Source: Streptomyces mobaraensis NBRC 13819 = DSM 40847 (GTDB lineage: Bacteria; Actinomycetota; Actinomycetes; Streptomycetales; Streptomycetaceae). Taken from it: a stretch of 64,000 nucleotides of DNA. Positions 35,662 through 43,574 of this stretch are shown here, one piece after another. A program made the translations under genes and the position numbers. The number at the start of each line of letters is the position of its first letter. Within the stretch, counting starts at the first letter, position 1. The stretch spans positions 434,001 to 498,000 of the forward strand of contig NZ_CP072827.1 in the NCBI RefSeq assembly GCF_017916255.1, written 5' to 3'. A model generated the notes under the pieces. The model was given only the letters and a program-made list of their open reading frames with translations. It had not been told where the DNA came from and did not search any database.

Positions 35662-36890
35662 GGATCGCCATGGTGTCCGAGCACGCGAGCCCGCTGGCCG
35701 CACTCGGCGGCCCCGACGCCGGGGGCCAGAACGTCTACGTGGCGCGGCTGGCGGACCTGCTCGCCGAGCGCGGCCACGAGGTGACCGTCTACACGCGGCG
35801 GGACGACGCGGCGTCGCCCGACCGGGTGCCGCTGCCCTCCGGGGCGGTGGTGGAGCACGTCCGCGCCGGCCCCGACCGGTACGTGCCCAAGGACCGGCTG
35901 CTGTCCCATATGCCGCACTTCGGCGGGCACTTGGCGCGGGCGTGGCGGCACGACCGGCCGGACGTGGTGCACGCCCACTTCTGGATGTCCGGCATGGTGG
36001 CGCTGATGGGCACGCACGGGCTCGGGGTGCCCGTCGTCCAGACGTACCACGCGCTGGGCACGGTGAAGCGGCGGCACCAGGGGAAGGCGGACACCAGCCC
36101 GCCGGAGCGGCTGGAGGTGGAGCGGACCATCGGCGCGACCTGCGCCCGGGTGCTGGCCACCTGTTCCGACGAGGTGGACGAGCTGGAGCTGATGGGCGTC
36201 GCCCGGGACCGCTGCTCGGTGGTGCCGTGCGGGGTGGACACCGAGCACTTCTCGGCCCGCGGCCGGGTCGCGCTGACCCCGGCCCGCCGGGCCCGGCACC
36301 GGCTGCTGGTGGTCGGCCGGCTCGTCCCCCGCAAGGGCGTCGACCTGGCCCTGAAGGCGCTCCAGCGGATCCCCGACGCCGAGTTGGTGGTGGCCGGCGG
36401 ACCGCCCGTCGACGGGCTGCTGAAGGACCCGGAGGCGGTACGGCTGCTGGGCCTGGCCCGTCGGCTGCGGGTCGCCGACCGGCTGGTGCTGCTGGGCTGC
36501 GTACCCCACGAGGAGATGCCCGCGCTGATCCGCAGCGCCGACGTGGTGCTGTGCACGCCGGTGTACGAGCCGTTCGGCATCGTGCCGCTGGAGGCGATGG
36601 CCTGCGGCGTCCCGGTGGTGGCCACGGACGTGGGCGGGCACCGCGACACGGTGGCGCACGGCGAGACCGGGCTGCTGGTGCCGCCCGGGAAGCACGTCGA
36701 ACTGGCCGACGCCGTCACCGGGTTGCTCGCCGATCCCGAGCGGCTGGCGGCGTACGGCCGCGAGGGGCGGGCCCGGGCGGTGGCCCGGTACACCTGGGAG
36801 ACGGTGACGGACGGCGTCGAGCAGGTCTACGAACAGGTCGCGGAACGGGTCGCGGAACCGGCCCCGGTCGCCTCGGGAGGTGTGCGATGA
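35658..36890 (+). CDS. Family 4 retaining glycosyltransferase
   Basis: The 410-residue protein has all GT4 hallmarks: SEHASPLAALGGPDAGGQN near the N-terminus, VVHAHFWMSG, VVPCGVDTEHF, LLVVGRLVPRKGVD and the E-x7-E motif YEPFGIVPLEAMACGVPVVA. It resembles sucrose-phosphate-synthase or MshA-like transferases that use UDP- or ADP-sugars. It is coupled upstream and downstream by ATGA overlaps; a promoter between the genes is unlikely. Confidence 0.9.
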   Translation: MRIAMVSEHASPLAALGGPDAGGQNVYVARLADLLAERGHEVTVYTRRDDAASPDRVPLPSGAVVEHVRAGPDRYVPKDRLLSHMPHFGGHLARAWRHDRPDVVHAHFWMSGMVALMGTHGLGVPVVQTYHALGTVKRRHQGKADTSPPERLEVERTIGATCARVLATCSDEVDELELMGVARDRCSVVPCGVDTEHFSARGRVALTPARRARHRLLVVGRLVPRKGVDLALKALQRIPDAELVVAGGPPVDGLLKDPEAVRLLGLARRLRVADRLVLLGCVPHEEMPALIRSADVVLCTPVYEPFGIVPLEAMACGVPVVATDVGGHRDTVAHGETGLLVPPGKHVELADAVTGLLADPERLAAYGREGRARAVARYTWETVTDGVEQVYEQVAERVAEPAPVASGGVR

Positions 36891-37498
36891 CCGTCACCCG
36901 TACCGTACGGCCGCCGGACACCGCCGGCGGCGACCACTGCGGCCGGCTGCTGACGGCCCTGGAGCTGTTCCGCGCGGAGCAGGCGGCCGTCGCGGAGCGC
37001 TGGGGCCGGCGACTGGCCGGGGTGCTGTCCGCCGGCGGCCGGCTGCTGGCCGCCGGCAACGGCGGCAGCGCCGCCCAGGCGCAGCACCTGACGGCCGAGC
37101 TGGTCGGCCGCTACCGCGAGGACCGGCCGCCGTTCTCGGCCCTCGCCCTGCACGCCGACACCTCCAGCTGCACGGCGATCGTCAACGACTACGGTCCGGA
37201 CGAGCTGTTCGCCCGCCAGGTGCGGGCGCACGCGCGCCCCGGCGACGTCCTGATCCTGCTGTCGACGAGCGGGGCCAGCCCCAACCTGCTGGCCGCCGCG
37301 GCGGCGGGCCGCGCCTCCGCCATGGAGGTGTGGTCGCTGACCGGCCCGGCCCCCAACCCGCTCGCCGAGGCCGGTCACGACCGGCTGTGCGTGGCGGCCG
37401 GGACGACGGCGAACGTCCAGGAACTGCACCTGGTCGCCGTGCACCTGCTGTGCGCCGCCTTCGACGCGGCGCTCGCGGCGGGACACCGCGGCCCCTGA
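36887..37498 (+). CDS. gmhA: Phosphoheptose isomerase (GmhA), SIS domain
   Basis: The 203-residue protein isomerises sedoheptulose 7-phosphate to D-glycero-D-manno-heptose 7-phosphate, the first step of ADP-heptose synthesis. Its motifs are GNGGSAAQAQHLTAELVGRY (including the catalytic-Glu region), the sugar-phosphate SIS loop LSTSGASPNLLAA and the C-terminal ELHLVAVHLLC with the conserved His. Length matches GmhA. It overlaps the glycosyltransferase upstream by ATGA and is 25 bp from hldE. Confidence 0.9.
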   Translation: MTVTRTVRPPDTAGGDHCGRLLTALELFRAEQAAVAERWGRRLAGVLSAGGRLLAAGNGGSAAQAQHLTAELVGRYREDRPPFSALALHADTSSCTAIVNDYGPDELFARQVRAHARPGDVLILLSTSGASPNLLAAAAAGRASAMEVWSLTGPAPNPLAEAGHDRLCVAAGTTANVQELHLVAVHLLCAAFDAALAAGHRGP

Positions 37499-37523
37499 GG
37501 AACAGCGACAGTTGGGAGCCCCC

Positions 37524-39557
37524 ATGACGTCCCGGACCCCTCTTCTGGTCGTCGGCGACGCGCTGCTCGACCGCGACCTGGCCGGCACCGCGGACCGGCT
37601 CGCGCCGGACGCGCCCGTCCCGGTCCTGGACGACTGCGAGGAGCGGCTGCGGCCGGGCGGCGCCGCGCTGGCCGCCTACCTGGCGGCACGGGCGGGCCGG
37701 CCGGTGACCCTGGTGACGCCCCTGGGCACCGACCCGGCCGCCCGCCAGGTGCGCGAACTCCTCGAACCCTGGCTCCGGTTGGTCCCGCTGCCGACTGACG
37801 GCCCGCTGCCGGAGAAGACCCGGGTGATGGCGGGCGGCCGCCCCGTGGTCCGGCTCGACCGGGGCGCCGGCCGCGCGGCCGGGGCCACCGAACGGGCGCT
37901 GGAGGCCGTCGCGGAGGCCCGCGCGATCCTCGTCGCCGACTACGCCCGGGGCACCGCCGACGTCCTCCGCGACGCGCTCGCCGCCCGGGCCCCGCACACC
38001 GCCCTGGTCTGGGACCCGCACCCGCGCGGCCGGCCGCCGGTGCCCGGCGCCCGGCTGGTGACGCCGACCGGCGAGGAGGCCCGCCGGTTCGCGGCGGACG
38101 CCGCGGACGCCGACGGTGACGGCGACGCGCTGGGCGCGGTCGCCCGCACGGCGGCCGAACTGGTGCGCCGCTGGCACGCGGTGAGCGTCGCGGTCACCCT
38201 CGGCGGGCGCGGCGCGCTGCTCTCGCAGGGCGACAGCCCGCTGCTGGTGCCGACGGCCGCCCGGCACAGCGGTGACGCGTGCGGCGCCGGCGACTGCTTC
38301 GCCGCCACGGCCGCGGGCCTGCTCGGCGACGGCGCCCTGCCGGCCGAGGCCGTCCAGGAGGCGGTGGCGGCGGCCACCCGCTATGTGGCGGAGGGCGGCC
38401 CGCGCGCGGTGTCGGGCGGCCCCAGCCCGGCGCCGCCCTTCGCCGGCGGCACGGACACCGACGCGCTGCGGCTGGCCCGCCGGGTCCGCGCGGCGGGCGG
38501 CACGGTCGTGGCGGCGGGCGGCTGCTTCGACCTGCTGCACGCCGGGCACGTCAGCCTGCTCCAGCAGGCCCGGGGCATCGGCGACTGCCTGATCGTCTGC
38601 CTCAACTCGGACGCCTCCGTGCGCCGCCGCAAGGGCGACGGCCGCCCGATCAACCCCCTGCACGACCGCATCAGGGTGCTCCGCGCCCTCCAGTGCGTCG
38701 ACGCGGTGGCCGTCTTCGACGAGGACACCCCCGAGGCCCTCCTCTCCGAACTCCGCCCGCACATCTGGGTCAAGGGCGGCGACTACGCCGTCGAACAGCT
38801 CCCGGAGGCCCCCCAGCTCGCCTCCTGGGGCGGCCAGGCCGTCCTCCTCCCCTACCTCGACGGCCGCTCCAGCACGCTGCTCGCGACGCGGGCCGCTTCG
38901 TGTGCGGAGCGCGGGGGCCTCCGGCCGCCGGCGAACGGGACGGACCGTCCGCCCGCCGCCGGTGCCGTGCGCGCGGCCACGGCCGGAGGCCCGGCGCGGA
39001 CGGAGAGCCCTCCGGACGCACCGGTGGGCGCGGGTCCGGCCATGGACACGGTGGCGGTGGGAGGCCCGGACGCCCGGCGTGCCGACGCGGCTTCGGCCCC
39101 CGCCGGCCGGGGCGCAACCGCGACCGGGGGCCCGGAACCCGGCACCGGCCCGTCACCGGCAGGAGACGCACCGAACGGGCGCACCGGTACGGGACCGCAC
39201 ACGAGCACGGCGGCGGTACGGGGCCCGGGTGCCGGCCCGGCCACGGCTCGCGGTCGGCGACCGGAGAGCGGCGTCGGCGCGGACGCGGCGCGCGGAGCGG
39301 GGGGCGGGCCCGCTGCCGGAGGCGGCGGGGCGGGGACCGGCGGCGTACGCGGTACCAGGGGTGGGCCGGCCGTCGGTGGCCTACGGCCCCGGGCGGCCGC
39401 GGGCGGTGGTGCGTCCGGCCACGCCGGCGAGGGAGACGGTGCGGATGCGGCGGGACGTGCCGGAGGTGGCCCGGTCGTCGACGCTCCGGGGGTCCGGCAC
39501 GGTACTCGTGGCGGTGCCTCTCGGCGTACGGGACCCGCGCGGGACGAGCGACGGTGA
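37524..39557 (+). CDS. hldE: Bifunctional heptose-7-phosphate kinase/heptose-1-phosphate adenylyltransferase (HldE) with long disordered tail
   Basis: Residues about 1-310 are a PfkB-family kinase ending in the ATP motif GDACGAGDCF (near residue 252). Residues about 325-450 are a nucleotidyltransferase with GGCFDLLHAGHVSLLQQAR, NSDASVRRRKGDGRPI and WVKGGDY. This is the HldE architecture that phosphorylates heptose 7-phosphate at O-1 and, after GmhB, adenylates it. The last 210 residues are Gly/Ala/Pro/Arg-rich low complexity that HldE normally lacks. The ATG at 37524 follows GGGAG. The gene overlaps the second GT9 by GTGA. Confidence 0.9.
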   Translation: MTSRTPLLVVGDALLDRDLAGTADRLAPDAPVPVLDDCEERLRPGGAALAAYLAARAGRPVTLVTPLGTDPAARQVRELLEPWLRLVPLPTDGPLPEKTRVMAGGRPVVRLDRGAGRAAGATERALEAVAEARAILVADYARGTADVLRDALAARAPHTALVWDPHPRGRPPVPGARLVTPTGEEARRFAADAADADGDGDALGAVARTAAELVRRWHAVSVAVTLGGRGALLSQGDSPLLVPTAARHSGDACGAGDCFAATAAGLLGDGALPAEAVQEAVAAATRYVAEGGPRAVSGGPSPAPPFAGGTDTDALRLARRVRAAGGTVVAAGGCFDLLHAGHVSLLQQARGIGDCLIVCLNSDASVRRRKGDGRPINPLHDRIRVLRALQCVDAVAVFDEDTPEALLSELRPHIWVKGGDYAVEQLPEAPQLASWGGQAVLLPYLDGRSSTLLATRAASCAERGGLRPPANGTDRPPAAGAVRAATAGGPARTESPPDAPVGAGPAMDTVAVGGPDARRADAASAPAGRGATATGGPEPGTGPSPAGDAPNGRTGTGPHTSTAAVRGPGAGPATARGRRPESGVGADAARGAGGGPAAGGGGAGTGGVRGTRGGPAVGGLRPRAAAGGGASGHAGEGDGADAAGRAGGGPVVDAPGVRHGTRGGASRRTGPARDERR

Positions 39558-40684
39558 GCGCGAGGCCGGCCGGGGGCTCCGGCTCGCGGGTAGGCCCCGG
39601 CTCGCGGGTGGTACGGCCGTCCCGCGCGGCCGCGGCGCCGGGCCGCGGCCGGCTGCTGGTGCTGCGCGCCCTGGGGCTCGGGGACCTGCTCGCGGGGGTG
39701 CCCGCGCTGCGGGCGCTGCGCGGGGCGCATCCGGAGCACGAGATCGTGCTCGCGGCGCCGGCGGGGCTCGCGCCCGTCGCCGCCGCCACCGGCGCCGTGG
39801 ACCGGCTGCTCCCCGCGTCCGCGCCCGGCCGGGCCGTACCGGACGCCCTGGCGTGGACCGGCCGTCCGCCGGAGGTCGCCGTCGACCTGCACGGCAACGG
39901 GCCGCCGAGCCACCGGCTGCTCTCCGCGCTGCGGCCGGGGCGGTTGCTGGCCTTCGCCCACCCGGGCACCCCCGAGATCGACGGGCCGCCGTGGCGGGCG
40001 GACGAACACGAGCGCGAGCGCTGGTGCCGGCTGCTGCGCTCGTACGGCGTCCCGGCCGACGCCGGCGACCTCGCCCTGCCGCGTCCCGACACCCCCTCCC
40101 CGGCCCCCGGGGCGGTGGTCGTGCACCCCGGCGCCGCCTCCGCCGCCCGCCGCTGGCCGCCGGAGCGGTACGCGGCGGTGGTGCGCGCCCTCGTCGCGGC
40201 GGGCCGCGACGTGGTGGTCACGGGCGGGCCCGGTGAGGAGGAGCTGGTGCGGGAGGTGGCGGCCCCGGGCGGGCGTCCGCTGGCCGGGGGGCTGCCGTTC
40301 GCCGCCCTGTCGGCGCTCGTCGCGGGGGCGGAGGCGGTCGTCAGCGGGGACACGGGCATCGCCCATCTGGCCGTGGCCCACGCCACCCCCAGCGTCACCC
40401 TCTTCGGTCCCGTCTCCCCCGCGCTCTGGGGCCCGCCGCCCTCCCCGCGCCACCGGGCGCTCTGGCATCCGGGCCCGCCCGGCGACCCGCACGGCCGCCG
40501 GCCCGACCCGCTGCTGCTGCGGATCGGGGTGGACGAGGTGGTGGAGGCGCTGCGGGCGGTGGCGGACCGGGGACCGCGGCGGCCCGTACCCGCGGGAAAC
40601 GGTGAAAGGGCCGGGCCGGGGCACCCGTCCGCCAAGCCGCCCGGCGCCCCGCGTGGCCCCCGTCCCCGCCGCGCGGCACCCTGA
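39554..40684 (+). CDS. Second family 9 (heptosyltransferase-like) glycosyltransferase
   Basis: The 376-residue GT-B protein has LLVLRALGLGDLLAGVPALRAL, VAVDLHGNGPPSHRLL, VVVHPGAASAARRWPPERY and VSGDTGIAHLAVAHATPSVTLFG, the standard GT9 signature. The first 30 residues are an Arg/Ser/Gly-rich leader. The last 35 codons run through a copy of a dispersed palindromic repeat (GGAAACGGTGAAAGGGC), so the C-terminus is probably shaped by repeat insertion. It is the last gene of the heptose/glycan cluster. Confidence 0.88.
   Translation: MSARPAGGSGSRVGPGSRVVRPSRAAAAPGRGRLLVLRALGLGDLLAGVPALRALRGAHPEHEIVLAAPAGLAPVAAATGAVDRLLPASAPGRAVPDALAWTGRPPEVAVDLHGNGPPSHRLLSALRPGRLLAFAHPGTPEIDGPPWRADEHERERWCRLLRSYGVPADAGDLALPRPDTPSPAPGAVVVHPGAASAARRWPPERYAAVVRALVAAGRDVVVTGGPGEEELVREVAAPGGRPLAGGLPFAALSALVAGAEAVVSGDTGIAHLAVAHATPSVTLFGPVSPALWGPPPSPRHRALWHPGPPGDPHGRRPDPLLLRIGVDEVVEALRAVADRGPRRPVPAGNGERAGPGHPSAKPPGAPRGPRPRRAAP
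40595..40626 (+). repeat. Dispersed repeat copy A (inside the GT9 3' end)
   Basis: GGAAACGGTGAAAGGGC, then CGGGCCGGGGCACCC, matches three other copies at 42.7, 42.9 and 51.4 kb. This one lies in coding sequence near the end of the GT9 gene. Confidence 0.7.
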
Positions 40685-40756
40685 AGGCGAAGGGCGACAG
40701 CCACCGGAACACCGCGGGGGACGACACGACAGGAACACGACAGGAAGGTGACCGCC

Positions 40757-40984
40757 ATGACCGGCACCAACCCCGATCCGGACCCGGCCCGCACCCCCGG
40801 CCTGGAGCCCGGCGGCGGCGTACCGCCGGGCGAGACGCCGCCCGGCGAGGACAGCACGGGCGGCGCGGGCCCCCGGGAGACCTACAACCCGACGCGGGGC
40901 TGGGCGAAGGGGCCGCTCGTCGCCATCGGCCTGCTCGTCCTGGTCTTCGTCGTGACGGTGATCATCTGGGCCGCCCTGGTGTGA
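40757..40984 (+). CDS. DUF6480-like single-pass membrane protein, 75 aa
   Basis: The small protein has a Pro/Gly-rich N-terminus (NPDPDPARTPGLEPGGGVPPGETPP), the segment GPRETYNPTRGWAKGP and one C-terminal transmembrane helix (LVAIGLLVLVFVVTVIIWAALV). This matches DUF6480, a streptomycete family of unknown role. I use the ATG at 40757; a GTG three codons upstream is possible, and GGAAGG lies just before it. It is 72 bp after the glycan cluster and may not belong to it. Confidence 0.85.
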   Translation: MTGTNPDPDPARTPGLEPGGGVPPGETPPGEDSTGGAGPRETYNPTRGWAKGPLVAIGLLVLVFVVTVIIWAALV

Positions 40985-41033
40985 GGCGCCACCGGGAGGG
41001 GCGCACGATCGCCGGGCCCGCGCCCGGCCGCGC

Positions 41034-42443
41034 TCAGGCCGCCGTCTGGAAGGCCGGCTCGGCGACCGGCGCCACCGCCGGACGGACGGACGGCGCGCCC
41101 CGTCGGCGGCGGAACAGCATGCCCGCGCCGATGACGGCCGTGATGACCACACCACCGATGACCAGCGCCCCCCGCTCGCCCGCGCCCTGCACGAGGAGGC
41201 CCAGCAGCGGCGGCCCGGCGAGGCCCCAGGCGGTGCTGACGCTGCGCCAGACGCCGAGGACGCGGCCGCGCATGTGCGGCGGCGGGTCGGTCTGCAGGAC
41301 GGTCGTGGTGGCCGTGTCCGACACGGACTCCACGATCGCCATCGGCACCACCATCACCAGCAGCATCATCAGCATCGGGCTGACGCCCGCCGCGATCTGC
41401 AGCACCGCGCCCGCCGCGGCGAGCAGCGCGACCAGCCGCACGGTCGGCTTCCGCAGCCGACCGGCCACCACGGCACCCACGATGCCGCCGACGGCGAGCA
41501 GCGCGGAGACCAGCCCGTAGGCGCCGGCGCCGCCGTGCAGCGGCCCGGTGACGAGCGTGGCGAGGGTGAGCTGGTAGTTGCGGCCGAGGACGGCGCTGAC
41601 CGCGGCGATCACCGCGAGGGCGACCAGCGTGCGGCGGCTGAGGAAGAAGGCCAGGCCCGCGCGCCCTCCCCCGGCCGCCGCGTCGGCCGGCGCGGCCGCG
41701 GCCGCCGCGGCGGCGTCCGGGTGCAGCTTGAGGAACGGGATGACCGCGGTCACGAACACGAACGACGCGCCGTTGAGCGCGTAGGCGCCCGCCGTCCCGA
41801 TGGTGGCGATGCCGACGGCCGCGAGGGCGGTGCCGGCGAGCCGGCCGACGCTGTGCACGACCGAGCCCAGGGCGATGGCCGAGGGCACGTCCTTCTCCGG
41901 GACGAGGTCGTTCCCGAGCAGCGAGGTCGCCGGCCCGTCGACGGTGGCGATCAGGCCGGTCACGGCCGCGAGGATCATCAGGACGGGCACGGTGAGCATG
42001 CCGCAGCCCACCAGCACGGCGGTGGTGAAGGCCACGGCGGCCAGCAGCGCCTGGCTGACGGCGGCGGTGAGCTTGCGCGGCAGCCGGTCCACGACAGCAC
42101 CGCCGAGCAGGCCGAACAGCAGGCCCGGCGCGGCCTGGACGGACAGCGAGAGGCCGGTCGCGGCGGCGGAGCCGGTGAGCTGGAGGACGAGCAGGTTCTG
42201 CACGGTCAGCTGCATCCAGGTGCCGAGGTTCGACACCAGGTTGGCGGCCGACCACCAGCGCATGCTGCGGCTGCGCAGACAGCGCCAGGGCGACCGGTCG
42301 CCCTTGCCCCCGGCCGGACGGCGGGTGAGCAGGGCGCGGACCGGGCGCACACGGGGGGCGGCATCGGTCGTCAGGGCTGCGGGCTGGGCTGGCGTGGGGC
42401 GCAAGGGTCCGTCCGTGGGTAGGCGGGTCGGGCGGGCCGGCAC
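41034..42443 (-). CDS. MFS transporter (EntS-like MFS_3 family)
   Basis: The 469-residue protein has a 60-residue Arg/Ala-rich cytoplasmic leader, then about eleven or twelve membrane helices. Diagnostic segments are WWSAANLVSNLGTWMQ, LLFGLLGGAVVDRLPRKL (motif A), MRGRVLGVWRSVSTAWGLAGP, as in siderophore or enterobactin exporters. The Ala-rich loop AAAAAAAAPADAAAGGG separates the halves. The exported compound is unknown. The stop is 50 bp from the convergent DUF6480 gene; the actual start may be an internal codon nearer the first helix. Confidence 0.85.
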   Translation of the reverse strand: MPARPTRLPTDGPLRPTPAQPAALTTDAAPRVRPVRALLTRRPAGGKGDRSPWRCLRSRSMRWWSAANLVSNLGTWMQLTVQNLLVLQLTGSAAATGLSLSVQAAPGLLFGLLGGAVVDRLPRKLTAAVSQALLAAVAFTTAVLVGCGMLTVPVLMILAAVTGLIATVDGPATSLLGNDLVPEKDVPSAIALGSVVHSVGRLAGTALAAVGIATIGTAGAYALNGASFVFVTAVIPFLKLHPDAAAAAAAAPADAAAGGGRAGLAFFLSRRTLVALAVIAAVSAVLGRNYQLTLATLVTGPLHGGAGAYGLVSALLAVGGIVGAVVAGRLRKPTVRLVALLAAAGAVLQIAAGVSPMLMMLLVMVVPMAIVESVSDTATTTVLQTDPPPHMRGRVLGVWRSVSTAWGLAGPPLLGLLVQGAGERGALVIGGVVITAVIGAGMLFRRRRGAPSVRPAVAPVAEPAFQTAA

Positions 42444-42701
42444 GTTCGGGCCCCACGCGTCCGCGCGCCGTGGGCGGCGCGTGCGGATCTGTCGTCCGGG
42501 CGTCGAAGACCCCGCCGCGGACGCGGCGGGGGCCGGGAGGACGCCGTGGACGGGCTCGCACGACGGGCGGCGCTCCTGGCGTCCCGAACATCGTCACAAG
42601 CGGTTCCCCGCCGGGAGAAGCGTGCGGGCTGTGCGGTGGGTCACCACGGGGGAAGCCGCAGGTGGGGGGCGTGATCGCGGGCCAGTGGGCCCGGTCACAG
42701 G
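42444..42701. other. Promoter region of the MFS gene, no supported gene
   Basis: These 258 bases upstream of the MFS start contain no convincing frame or palindrome; they precede a long composite repeat. I see no clear -35/-10 pair. Confidence 0.4.
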
Positions 42702-42759
42702 GGGGTGCCCCGGCCCCGCCCTTTCACCGTTTCTTGCGGGGGCTCCGCCCCCGCACCCC
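42702..42759 (-). repeat. Dispersed repeat copy B
   Basis: Read on the minus strand this is GCGGGGGCGGAGCCCCCGC, then AAGAAACGGTGAAAGGGC, then GGGGCCGGGGCACCCC. It is the mirror partner of copy C, with a long perfect palindrome between them. Confidence 0.75.
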
Positions 42760-42781
42760 CGAAACCGCGCTCCGCGCGGTT

Positions 42782-42830
42782 GTCCTCAAACGCCGGACGG
42801 GCTATATCAGCCCGTCCGGCGTTTGAGGAC
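42782..42830. repeat. Perfect 22-bp inverted repeat (49-bp palindromic element)
   Basis: The left arm (42782-42803) begins GTCCTCAAACGCCGGACGGG; the right arm (42809-42830) is its exact reverse complement; the spacer is five bases (ATATC). It can form a very stable hairpin. It lies between copies B and C of the dispersed repeat, so the whole 42702-42908 stretch is a nested palindromic structure. Similar elements are, to my knowledge, common between Streptomyces genes. Confidence 0.9.
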
Positions 42831-42852
42831 GAGCGGCGGAGCCGCGAAAGGG

Positions 42853-42908
42853 GGGTCTGGGGGCGCAGCCCCAGGAAACGGCGAAAGGGCGGGACCGGGG
42901 CAACCTCA
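42853..42908 (+). repeat. Dispersed repeat copy C, ending at the udgX stop codon
   Basis: GGTCTGGGGGCGCAGCCCC, AGGAAACGGCGAAAGGGC, then GGGACCGGGGCAACCTCA. The final TCA is the complement of the udgX stop TGA, so the repeat abuts or supplies the stop codon. Confidence 0.75.
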
Positions 42909-43574
42909 CCCCAGCAACCGCCCCGCCACCCGCAGATCCGCGACCAGCCCCCCATACATCTCCGCCCTCCCCGCCTCGTCCGCCCGCAACACCGCCGACG
43001 GATGAATCGTGGCGACGAGCGCCCCCTCCCCCATCCCGGCCGGCAGCGCCAGCGGCACCCCCCGGTCACGGCCGACCCGGAACCCCGACCCGAGGAGGGC
43101 CTTCCCGGCAGACGCGCCGAGCGTGACGACGACCTCCGGAGCGACCGACCGCAGCTCCTCCAGCAGCCACGGCTTGCACGCGCTGATCTCGCGCAGACTC
43201 GGCGCCTTGTGAATCCGCCGCTTCCCCCGGGCCGCGGGCTCGAACTTGAAGTGCTTCACGGCATTGGTGACATACGTTCCGCCGGGATCGATCCCGGCCT
43301 CGGCGAGCGCCCGGTCGAGGACGCCCCCGGCGGGCCCGACGAAAGGGTGCCCCTTGCGGTCCTCCTGGTCGCCGGGCTGCTCGCCGACGAGGAGGACGCG
43401 GGCCGAGGCGTCGCCGGTGCCGAAGACGGTCTGGGAGGCGTTCTGGTGCAGCGGGCAGCCGTGGCAGCCGGCCGCCGCGTCCCGCAGGGCGTCGAGGTCC
43501 GCGCCGGCGGGGACGAAGGGCGACGCGTCGTAGGCGCCCTCGCCGGACGAGCCCGCCGCCGCGCCCCGGGTCAC
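42906..43574 (-). CDS. udgX: UdgX-type uracil-DNA glycosylase
   Basis: The 222-residue protein belongs to the family 4-like uracil glycosylases: N-terminal CHGC for the Fe-S cluster, GEQPGDQEDRKGHPFVGPAG as motif A, and a late HPSAVLR as motif B. The loop KRRIH at residues 118-122 is the signature of UdgX, where the His makes a covalent bond with the abasic sugar after uracil excision. So it probably forms suicide complexes with uracil-containing DNA rather than turning over. The GTG start overlaps the SDR stop by four bases. The dispersed repeat begins exactly at its stop. Confidence 0.88.
   Translation of the reverse strand: MTRGAAAGSSGEGAYDASPFVPAGADLDALRDAAAGCHGCPLHQNASQTVFGTGDASARVLLVGEQPGDQEDRKGHPFVGPAGGVLDRALAEAGIDPGGTYVTNAVKHFKFEPAARGKRRIHKAPSLREISACKPWLLEELRSVAPEVVVTLGASAGKALLGSGFRVGRDRGVPLALPAGMGEGALVATIHPSAVLRADEAGRAEMYGGLVADLRVAGRLLG

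Noticed and set aside
40595..40626. Possible insertion sequence remnant
   Set aside because: The dispersed repeat has no transposase and no terminal repeats of IS type; better described as a palindromic intergenic repeat.
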